The notes below the pieces were generated by a model, which was not told the DNA's origin, searched no databases, and worked only from the letters and a program-made list of their open reading frames with translations. Below are positions 1 through 6,775 of a stretch of DNA of 10,217 nt, piece by piece. The DNA comes from CAYQTO01 sp964420455 (GTDB taxonomy: Bacteria; Sumerlaeota; Sumerlaeia; SLMS01), in contig CAYQTO010000139.1 of NCBI GenBank assembly GCA_964420455.1, positions 1-10,217 on the forward strand, in the 5' to 3' direction. Position 1 is the first letter of the stretch. Each line of letters starts with the position of its first letter. A program made the position numbers and the translations under genes.

Positions 1-545
1 CCCCCCGCATCGTCTATGGCGGCGCGGTGGACCTCCGGCTGGACGCACGGTTCTTTCGCGCCGCCCTCGACCACATCCCCGAGGCCAGTCTCGTTTTTCT
101 CGGCCGCACGGCGGCCAACATCACACCCGCCCTCCGCCGCCTCCTCCGCCATCCCCGGGTCCACGCCCTCGGGCCTGTCCCCTACTCCGCCTATCCCGCC
201 CTCTACCAGCATGCGGACGCGCTTGTCCTCGCCCACCGGCATATCCCCTTCACCACCGCCATGTATCCGGCAAAGCTAAGCGAGTACCTCGCCGCGGGCC
301 GGCCGGTGGTCTCCGTCCCCCTGCCGGAAATCGCCCGCGTCGCCGCCGAGGCCACGGACCCCCGCACGATCCGCCTCGCCGCAACGCCGCGGGAGTTTGC
401 CCGCGCCTGCGCCGCGGCGATCGTGGAACACGACCCCGCCCTCGCCGAGGCCCGGCGCGATCTCGTCCGGGGGCGCCGCACCTTCTCCGCCGGCGCCCGC
501 GCCCTCCTGCGCGCCCTCGCCCCCCTCGCCCCACAAAGCATTTGA
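1..545 (+). CDS. GT-B glycosyltransferase, C-terminal part (5' truncated)
   Basis: Reading in frame 3 from the window edge, the frame is open to a TGA at 543-545, giving about 180 residues of a protein whose N-terminus lies upstream. The visible part matches the C-terminal Rossmann domain of GT-B glycosyltransferases (GT4/GT1-like). It opens with a VYGGAVDLRLD strand-turn, continues with SLVFLGR, then HPRVHALGPVPYSAYPALYQHADALVL (the usual 'position of the glycosyl donor' segment), and ends with YPAKLSEYLAAGRPVVSVPLPEI. In related enzymes the KxxEYLAxGxPVV stretch contacts the nucleotide-sugar. The reaction would be sugar transfer from a nucleotide-sugar to a lipid-linked or other glycan at the cytosolic side of the membrane. 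Donor and acceptor cannot be read from this fragment. Only 37 bp separate it from the following membrane glycosyltransferase, which suggests one operon for a surface glycan. Codons end mostly in C, like the next two genes. Confidence 0.87.
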   Translation, partial: PRIVYGGAVDLRLDARFFRAALDHIPEASLVFLGRTAANITPALRRLLRHPRVHALGPVPYSAYPALYQHADALVLAHRHIPFTTAMYPAKLSEYLAAGRPVVSVPLPEIARVAAEATDPRTIRLAATPREFARACAAAIVEHDPALAEARRDLVRGRRTFSAGARALLRALAPLAPQSI

Positions 546-582
546 GTCCCTTCCCGCCCCCCCACCAAACCTCGCCCTGATC

Positions 583-2484
583 ATGGACGGCCCTTTCCTT
601 CTCCTCTACGGCCTGCTGACCCCCGCCCTCGTGCTGCTCTCCATGGGGTTCGTCCGGCGGTACTTCCCCGGGCACCTCGCCGAGCGCCTCGCCGTTGCCT
701 GGGCCACCAGCCTCGCCCTCATCGTCCTCGAGACCTTCACCCTCGGCCTGTTCTGGAATGGCTACACCGGCCGGAACCTGGCGCTCCTGGAAGTGCTGAT
801 GATCGGGGGCCTCGCGCCATGGCTCGCGCGCGACGGATGGCGCGAGGCTCGCGACGCCGCCCGGGCCGCGGCGGACGTCCTCACCCGTCCCCTCCGCCCG
901 CTCGTCTTCCTTTCCGCCGCGGCCGCGCTCCTCGCCTGGGGGGCCGCCTTCGCCTTCGCCTGGGAATCCCCCGTTCCCGGCCTCGACGCTGTCGCCTACC
1001 ACCTCCCCATCGCTGTCTATCTCAACCAGGAAGCCGGCCTCGAGTGGTACGCCACGCGCAGCGGCCACGTGAACGAATTCCCCAAGAACGCCCACTTTGC
1101 CTTCGCCCGCATCTTTGCCCATGGCGGCGACGAGCGCGCCATCCGCCCCCTCCAGTGGGCCTGGGGCTTCTTCGCTGTCCTCGCCCTCTACGCCGCCATG
1201 CGCAACCTCCGCCTTTGTCGCGCAACCGCCGGCGTCCTCGCACCCGCCTTCCTTCTCGCCCCCGCCGTCCTTGCGCAACCGATGGTCCTCTGGGGGACCA
1301 TCGACCTCGTCTTTCACATCCTCCTCATCCTTGTCTATACGACCGTGCTGTGGCTTCCTCCGGACGAGCGCGGGGCCCTCCGGCGGGCACTCTTCGCCGC
1401 CCTCATCGCCTCCCTCGCCATCGGCACCAAGAGCCAGGGCCTCCTCCTCGCCGGGGTGCCCATCCTCTATCTCGCCATCCGCCTGGCGGTGTCCTTCCCC
1501 ACCCGCCGTACCCACGTCCTCAAGACCTTCCTCGCCCACGCTGCGCTCATCCTCCTCCTCGTCGGCAGCTATACATATATCCAGAACATCGCCTGGTTCG
1601 GCAATCCCTTCCAGCCGATCCGCATCAAGGCCTTCGGCACCGTGCTGCTCGACGGCGCCTTCAAGAGCGTCCACGACCTCGTGGGGACGGAGGAGGCGAC
1701 CGGCACCCGCTCGAATCCCTTCGCGGTGCTCCGGTCCTGGTCCGTCCTTCTCGCGCGTCACTGGGTCTACGACGACCTCCGCGTGGGCGGTTGGGGCTTC
1801 CTGTGGATGTTCGGCCTGTTGCCGGGGATGCTGGCCGGGATCGCCATCGCGTCCTGCCACCGCCGCGGCTGGTTGGCGATCCTCGGTGGCGTGGTGGTTC
1901 TCCTGATGTTTGTCGTCCCCGGCAGCTGGTGGTCGCGCTTCAGCCTGTACCTCTTCGGCCTCGCCTTGGTCTATACGGGTATCGCCCTGGAGGCGGTCCC
2001 ACGACCGCGCTGGCGGAGCGCCGTCGCCGCCGTCCTCCTCGCCCTTGCAACCGGTAACGCCCTCGAGTCCTATCGCGCCTACCGCCGCCACAACATCCCC
2101 TCCGGGCTCGCCCCAGCCCCCGGCTGGTTTCTCCACTCCCTCGACGGCTATCGCGTCCGCCATTTCTGGGAGGATCCCGAGGACCGCGCCGCCTACCTCT
2201 GGGTTCGCAACAACCTTCCCCCCGGCACCACCCTCGTCTACTTCCATGGCTACTGGGCCGGCATCTATCCCTACTACTTCTATCGCCACGACCTCCACAA
2301 TCGCACCTACGCCTACGGTGAACCCACCACCGAGCGCCAGTTCCTCGCCCATCTCCGCGCCCACGAAGCCGACTACTTCCTCGTCCAGAACTACCAGGAC
2401 GCCGCCGCCTGGGCCCCCCGTCAGGGAGACCTCCTCTTCGACGGAGGGAAGTTTCTCATTTACAACGCCCGTTCGGCCCGCTAG
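583..2484 (+). CDS. GT-C-like (GT39/ArnT-type) multi-pass membrane glycosyltransferase
   Basis: The 633-residue protein has roughly 12-14 hydrophobic segments (for example residues 4-24, 37-60, 106-126, 214-231, 236-256, 268-302, 316-334, 404-470) and a soluble C-terminal portion from about 495. GT-C hallmarks are visible. After the TM segment at 106-126 there is a loop with GLDAVAYHLP (133-142); an acidic residue near a YH pair is typical of the catalytic first extracytoplasmic loop in GT39/RgtA-like enzymes. Later come IGTKSQGLLLAGVPILYLA (280-298) and NPFQP (341-345), both common in this family. Such enzymes move a sugar from a polyprenyl-phosphate donor onto a lipid, glycan or protein on the outer face of the inner membrane; the substrate is not identifiable. 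ATG at 583 is chosen because a start at 397 would overlap the upstream gene by about 150 bp and prepend a proline-rich, non-homologous stretch. No clear Shine-Dalgarno precedes 583, which fits translation as part of an operon with the upstream gene. Confidence 0.85.
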   Translation: MDGPFLLLYGLLTPALVLLSMGFVRRYFPGHLAERLAVAWATSLALIVLETFTLGLFWNGYTGRNLALLEVLMIGGLAPWLARDGWREARDAARAAADVLTRPLRPLVFLSAAAALLAWGAAFAFAWESPVPGLDAVAYHLPIAVYLNQEAGLEWYATRSGHVNEFPKNAHFAFARIFAHGGDERAIRPLQWAWGFFAVLALYAAMRNLRLCRATAGVLAPAFLLAPAVLAQPMVLWGTIDLVFHILLILVYTTVLWLPPDERGALRRALFAALIASLAIGTKSQGLLLAGVPILYLAIRLAVSFPTRRTHVLKTFLAHAALILLLVGSYTYIQNIAWFGNPFQPIRIKAFGTVLLDGAFKSVHDLVGTEEATGTRSNPFAVLRSWSVLLARHWVYDDLRVGGWGFLWMFGLLPGMLAGIAIASCHRRGWLAILGGVVVLLMFVVPGSWWSRFSLYLFGLALVYTGIALEAVPRPRWRSAVAAVLLALATGNALESYRAYRRHNIPSGLAPAPGWFLHSLDGYRVRHFWEDPEDRAAYLWVRNNLPPGTTLVYFHGYWAGIYPYYFYRHDLHNRTYAYGEPTTERQFLAHLRAHEADYFLVQNYQDAAAWAPRQGDLLFDGGKFLIYNARSAR

Positions 2485-2530
2485 AAAGTTCGATATATAA
2501 GACAACAACAGTATTCATAGGATTCTTTTG
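2485..2530 (+). promoter_or_regulatory. AT-rich intergenic promoter/leader of the sensor kinase
   Basis: This 46-bp gap is strikingly AT-rich against its GC-rich surroundings. It contains TATATAAG (2494-2501), in which TATAAG at 2496-2501 matches the sigma-70 -10 consensus at five of six positions. No good -35 lies 16-18 bp upstream, so a conventional promoter is only suggested. AGGA at 2519-2522 stands 8 nt before the ATG at 2531 and is a plausible Shine-Dalgarno. No terminator hairpin follows the glycosyltransferase stop codon, so read-through into the kinase is possible. Confidence 0.45.
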
Positions 2531-5083
2531 ATGAGGTATTTTGAAGCTTTGGATCGCCACGCAACTTTTTTTGGCTCGACAGCCACCCTGACGGGTGCTC
2601 CCTTAAATTCACGTCAAAAACCCCGGGAAACCCCCACCGTGGCCCTCCGCACGTCGCTCCGAAACGCTGCCTCCAAGTCAGGGTTTATCCGTATTCTGAC
2701 GAGCGAGTGCCGCAACCGGTTCCAATACGACGCCTTCTCCCTCTCCAGCTACGAACCCACCACCGGCGTCCTCCTCCCCATTTATGCCGAGGACACCCCC
2801 CTCCGCGCCTCCGCTCCGGAACCCGTCCGCTGTAACCTCATCGTTCGCCGCAACCTCACCGAGGAACCGCGCCTCATCAATCGCGCCGCCGAGGACACCA
2901 GCCACTCCCTCGACCCCTTCGGCGACGAATCCCGCCTCTCCCGCTCCCTCATGTTCTGCCCCCTCGTGTGGAACGGCCAGATCGTCGGCATGCTCTCCGT
3001 CCAAAGCTACACCCCTGGCAAGTACGCGCCGGAGGACCTCCGCGACCTCGCCGAGATCGCCCGCGAGACCTCCGCTTCCATGGTTCGTTTGCGTCTCTCC
3101 GAGCGCCAGCGCAGCCTCAGCCGCGCCCTTGAGCAGTCCGCCTCCATGGTCATCGTCACCGACTCCAGTGGCCGCATCGAATACATCAACAAGCAGTTCC
3201 TCGACACCACCGGCTACAGCGAACAGGAAGTCCTCGGCCGCCAGCCCCGCTTCCTCAAGTCCGGCAAGACGCCCCCCGAGACCTACGCCGGCCTTTGGGA
3301 AACGATCCTCAACGGCGGCGTCTGGCGCGGAGAATTCCAAAACCGCAAGCGCGATGGCACCCTCTACTGGGTCGGCTCCACCATCTCGCCCATCGTCGAC
3401 GAGGACGGCGACCACACACACTTCATCGCCGTCCAGGAAGACATCACCGACCGGCGCCGCCAGTTGGAGGAAACCCGCCGCCGCGACGACATCCTTCGCG
3501 CTGTCAGCTCCTCCGCCGCCGAACTCCTCCGTGGCCGCCGCTGGGACCGCAGCATCCAGCCCGTCCTCCACACCCTCGGCACCGCCGTCGGCGTCGACCG
3601 CGTCTCCATCTGCCGCAATATCCCCGCGGACAAGGGCGGCGTCTCCCCCGAACGCATCTTCGAATGGCTCGCCCCGGGCATCGAGCCCACCACACGCCTC
3701 ACCGGGCGCGCCCGGTCCTACGCCGAGATGGGCTTTGGCCGCTGGGCCCGCCGCTTCGAGGACGACCAGTTCGTCGTCGGCTCCATCGACCAGTTCCCTG
3801 CGCAGGAGCGCGACGCCCTCGCCCAGAACGGCGTCCGCTCCCTCCTCGCCATCCCCATTCGCGTCGCCGGAGCCTGGTGGGGCTGCCTCTCCTTCGACGA
3901 CTGCTCCACCCCCCGCACCTGGTCCGAGGCTGAAATCGAGGCCCTCAAAACCGCCGCCAATGTCCTCTCCGCCAGCATCGAGGCCGACTTCAAGGAACGC
4001 GCCCTCGAGGAATCCGAGGAAACCAGCCGCGCCCTCCTCGACGCCTCCCCACTCATGTCCGTCCTCCTCGACATCGAGGGACGCATCCTCAACATCAACG
4101 AGGAATACGCCAAGCGCCTCGGCCAATCAGTCGAGGAACTCCTCGCCAAGAACCTCTACGAGATCCTCCCCCCGGAGGTCACTCGCATCCGCCTGCGCAA
4201 CGCCCTCAAGGCCGTCGACACCGCCGAGCCGGTTCGCTTCACCGACGAAACCCGCGACGGCGCCGTCTGCGACTCCGTCGTCTATCCCGTCATCGACTGC
4301 GGCGGCCGCGTCCACCGCCTCGCCTTCTACACCCAGGACGTCACCGCCATCCGCCGCAACGAACGCCTGGCCGCCCTCGGCCTCACCGCCTCCGGCCTCG
4401 CCCACTACATCAAGAACATCCAGACCACCCTTACCATCAGCCAGGACCTCCTCGACCGCAAAATCCAGAACGAGGAATACGCCGTCGTCAAACAGGTCTG
4501 GCCCGCCGTTCGCCGCTCCATGATTCGCATCAACAAGCTCGTCAAGGACATGCTGGCGCTCGCCCGCGAGGCCCCCCTCCAGCTCCAGCCCACCTCCCTC
4601 AACGACCTCCTCACCACCATTGGCGAGGAATGCGAACGGCGCGCCCTCGAACTCAACGCCCAACTCGTCCTCGAACTCGAGGAAGACCTTCCCCCTGTCC
4701 TCGCCGACCCGTGCCGCCTCCACGACGCCCTCCTCAACCTTGTCGCCAACGCCCTCGACGCCCTCCAGGGGCTCTCCGGCGGCCAGGTCGCCCTGCGCAC
4801 CGAAGCCTCCCCCGGCCGTCGCGAAGTCCTCGTCATTATCGAGGACAACGGCCCCGGCATCCCCGAGGAAATCCGCGACCGCCTCTTCGAGCCGTTCTCC
4901 ACCACCAAGGGTGCCCATGGCACCGGCCTCGGCCTCGCCGTGGTCCGCCGCATCGTCGAGCAGCACAAAGCCCGCATCGACGTCGAAAGCGAGATTGGAG
5001 ACGGCGCCCGCTTTACCCTCACCATCCCCGCCGCGCCCCAGCCCGATCAGGTCCCCGACTTTCAGGCCGCCGCCAGGGATTAG
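2531..5083 (+). CDS. Cytosolic sensor histidine kinase, GAF-PAS-GAF-PAS-HisKA-HATPase
   Basis: The 850-residue protein has no signal peptide and no membrane segment. Domains in order (residues approximate): GAF at 40-190, PAS plus PAC at 195-310 (NKQFLDTTGYSEQEVLG, then NRKRDGTLYWV and AVQEDITDRR), a second GAF at 320-490, a second PAS at 495-610, a dimerisation/phosphoacceptor helix with His625 in GLAHYIKNI, and an ATPase domain at 728-833. The ATPase has an N box (LLNLVANALDAL), G1 (DNGPGIP, 772-778), F box (FEPFSTTK) and G2 (GTGLGLA, 797-803). All ATP-binding boxes look intact, so it should autophosphorylate and pass phosphate to a response regulator, which is not in this window. The H box lacks the usual HExxNP pattern (HYIKNI instead). 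ATG 2531 is chosen for its AGGA 8 nt upstream; TTG 2528 and GTG 2639 are alternatives, since the first 37 residues are compositionally unlike the rest and precede recognisable GAF sequence. The ligand is unknown; the first PAS resembles the NifL-like type, some of which bind flavin. Confidence 0.92.
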   Translation: MRYFEALDRHATFFGSTATLTGAPLNSRQKPRETPTVALRTSLRNAASKSGFIRILTSECRNRFQYDAFSLSSYEPTTGVLLPIYAEDTPLRASAPEPVRCNLIVRRNLTEEPRLINRAAEDTSHSLDPFGDESRLSRSLMFCPLVWNGQIVGMLSVQSYTPGKYAPEDLRDLAEIARETSASMVRLRLSERQRSLSRALEQSASMVIVTDSSGRIEYINKQFLDTTGYSEQEVLGRQPRFLKSGKTPPETYAGLWETILNGGVWRGEFQNRKRDGTLYWVGSTISPIVDEDGDHTHFIAVQEDITDRRRQLEETRRRDDILRAVSSSAAELLRGRRWDRSIQPVLHTLGTAVGVDRVSICRNIPADKGGVSPERIFEWLAPGIEPTTRLTGRARSYAEMGFGRWARRFEDDQFVVGSIDQFPAQERDALAQNGVRSLLAIPIRVAGAWWGCLSFDDCSTPRTWSEAEIEALKTAANVLSASIEADFKERALEESEETSRALLDASPLMSVLLDIEGRILNINEEYAKRLGQSVEELLAKNLYEILPPEVTRIRLRNALKAVDTAEPVRFTDETRDGAVCDSVVYPVIDCGGRVHRLAFYTQDVTAIRRNERLAALGLTASGLAHYIKNIQTTLTISQDLLDRKIQNEEYAVVKQVWPAVRRSMIRINKLVKDMLALAREAPLQLQPTSLNDLLTTIGEECERRALELNAQLVLELEEDLPPVLADPCRLHDALLNLVANALDALQGLSGGQVALRTEASPGRREVLVIIEDNGPGIPEEIRDRLFEPFSTTKGAHGTGLGLAVVRRIVEQHKARIDVESEIGDGARFTLTIPAAPQPDQVPDFQAAARD

Positions 5084-5146
5084 GCGCCATAACTCGGGGA
5101 ACCGACCGGATCGCCACTTACCGGATCGCGGGTCCTTGACGGCGGC
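5084..5146. other. Convergent 63-bp gap with a 10-bp direct repeat
   Basis: This gap separates the stop codons of the kinase (+) and the P5C dehydrogenase (-). It contains two copies of ACCGGATCGC, at 5105-5114 and 5120-5129, in the same orientation with starts 15 bp apart. I do not see a strong hairpin followed by a T tract on either strand, so no intrinsic terminator can be assigned although convergent genes would be expected to need one. Confidence 0.5.
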
Positions 5147-6775
5147 TCACGGCATCTCCTTCAGCGAGGCCATTCCGTGGCGCATCATGTTGGTACTCAC
5201 AACCCGTGCGACCGTGAATTGCTTGAGGTAATCGGGGCCTCCCGCCTTGGAACCAATTCCGGAAAGACGGTACCCTCCGAAGGGCTGGCGGCCAACGATC
5301 GCACCGGTAATGGTCCGATTCAGGTAAAGGTTCCCCACTTGGAACTCGGTGCGGGCGCGCTCCAAATTCGACAACGTCCGGGAATGGACGCCACCGGTGA
5401 GCGCATAGTGCGTGGAATTGGCGATCCGCAGCGCCTCCTCAAAATCCCGCGCCTCCATGACCGTCAGCACCGGGCCAAAGATTTCCTCCTGCATCAGCCG
5501 GTGTGTCTCCGAATCCACCTCGAACAGGGAAGGAGGCACAAAGTTTCCGGATGATGCAAGGTTGCCGATGTCAGCGCTGTAGAGATGGCGGGCGGTGTTC
5601 TTTCCCAGGTCGATGTAGGAACCGATCTTTTCCACCGCGTCCCCGTCGATCACGGGTCCAACCTGGGTTCCCGGATTTTCCGCGGCCCCGATTTTCAACG
5701 CCTCGATCCCCTCCTTCAGCCGCTTCACACACTCCCGGTAGGCGTCCTTGACGATAATCAAGCGCGAGCAGGCGGAACATTTCTGACCTGAGAATCCGAA
5801 CGCCGAATAAAGTGTATCAGGCACGGACGAGTCGAGATCCGCGCTCGAATCGACAATAATGGCGTTCTTGCCGCCCATCTCGACAACGACGCGTTTCACA
5901 AAGGGCTGGCCCTCGTGGGTGCGGGCGGCTTCCCGGGCGATCATGAGGCCGACATCCCGGCTCCCGGTAAACACGATCATGTTTACCAGGGGATGTTGGA
6001 CAAGGCGCGCCCCGCAGACTTCCCCCTTTCCCGGAAGGAAGCCGACAACGCCGGGAGGGAGTCCCGCCTTCTCGAGAGCGGTGATGAAGAAGGAGGCGAT
6101 GAGCGGTGTCTGCTCGGCGGGCTTGAGAAGGATCGCGTTGCCGGCGGCAAGGGCGGCACTGCTCATGCCGACGGGGATGGCCATCGGAAAATTCCACGGC
6201 CCGATCACCCCCACCACACCGAGGGGGTGGTAGGTCAGGTCGTTGTGCTCGCCAAGGAGATATGGCTGAAGCCTCTGCGGTTCCGCGAGGCGCATTGCCT
6301 CCCGGGAATAATACTCGATGAAGTCGATGGCTTCATCAATATCGGCAACCGCCTCGCGCCAGGGCTTGCCGGCCTCGTAGACCTGAATGGCGGAAAGAAA
6401 GTGCTTCTCCTCGCGAAGGTGGCGGGCGGCCCCCAGCAGGACCTCCGCACGCAGGTGGACGGGCGTCCGTGACCATTGCTCGTAGGACTTGCGGGCGATG
6501 GCGACGGCCTCGTCGACATGCTTCTCCGTGGCGGACGCGCTTCGGGCGACGAGGCGGTCGGTCTGCGAAGGATCGAAAGAATCAATTTGGTCGGGCGTGG
6601 AGACGCGTTCGCCACCGATGACCAAAGGAACGTCTGCGGGAAAGGTTGAGCGAGCGGCTTTCAGCGCGCGGAGGAAGTCCTCGCGCTCCGTCCGGCGCGA
6701 AAAATCGGTTGTGGGCTCGTTCCTGAACTCGCGCAGGACGAGGTTCCCGGCCCCGTACGGGTCCGTGGCGTTCAT
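5147..6775 (-). CDS. pruA: L-glutamate gamma-semialdehyde (delta-1-pyrroline-5-carboxylate) dehydrogenase
   Basis: The 542-residue protein belongs to the aldehyde dehydrogenase superfamily, PruA/RocA group. It oxidises glutamate-gamma-semialdehyde (hydrolysed P5C) to L-glutamate with NAD+, the second step of proline catabolism. Visible landmarks: the N-terminal FRNEPTTDFSRRTEREDF segment characteristic of P5C dehydrogenases and PutA, NAD-binding PWNFP (193-197) with Lys218 in LLKPAEQTP, FTGSRDVG (269-276), general base Glu299 in VEMGGKN, nucleophile Cys333 in GFSGQKCSACSR, EEIFGP (430-435) and PFGGYRLSGIGSKAGG near the C-terminus. Length is normal for the family (about 515-550). The start is well fixed: GGAGGT at 6786-6781 lies 5 nt before the ATG at 6775-6773. 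That ATG overlaps the TGA of the proline dehydrogenase as ATGA, which points to translational coupling. Its codons are less extreme in C-ending bias than those of the upstream + strand genes. The active site appears intact. Confidence 0.96.
   Translation of the reverse strand: MNATDPYGAGNLVLREFRNEPTTDFSRRTEREDFLRALKAARSTFPADVPLVIGGERVSTPDQIDSFDPSQTDRLVARSASATEKHVDEAVAIARKSYEQWSRTPVHLRAEVLLGAARHLREEKHFLSAIQVYEAGKPWREAVADIDEAIDFIEYYSREAMRLAEPQRLQPYLLGEHNDLTYHPLGVVGVIGPWNFPMAIPVGMSSAALAAGNAILLKPAEQTPLIASFFITALEKAGLPPGVVGFLPGKGEVCGARLVQHPLVNMIVFTGSRDVGLMIAREAARTHEGQPFVKRVVVEMGGKNAIIVDSSADLDSSVPDTLYSAFGFSGQKCSACSRLIIVKDAYRECVKRLKEGIEALKIGAAENPGTQVGPVIDGDAVEKIGSYIDLGKNTARHLYSADIGNLASSGNFVPPSLFEVDSETHRLMQEEIFGPVLTVMEARDFEEALRIANSTHYALTGGVHSRTLSNLERARTEFQVGNLYLNRTITGAIVGRQPFGGYRLSGIGSKAGGPDYLKQFTVARVVSTNMMRHGMASLKEMP

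Noticed and set aside
250..2508. 752-codon minus-strand open frame opposite the glycosyltransferases
   Set aside because: It covers two well-supported + strand genes, is a low-complexity Glu/Gly/Ala/Val product, and is explained by third-position C in the sense genes.
2581..2600. Mini-ykkC (guanidine-II) riboswitch-like hairpin
   Set aside because: The loop region reads TGACGG, but the required paired hairpins with ACGR tetraloops are not present; only one 5-bp stem with a TGAC loop is seen.
2678..4126. 482-codon minus-strand open frame opposite the kinase
   Set aside because: Same antisense-register effect; no recognisable domain, while the sense strand encodes clear GAF and PAS domains.
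2784..4523. 579-codon + strand frame inside the kinase
   Set aside because: Almost entirely Ser/Pro/Ala/Arg/Thr, as expected from reading GC-rich DNA out of frame; overlaps the kinase completely.
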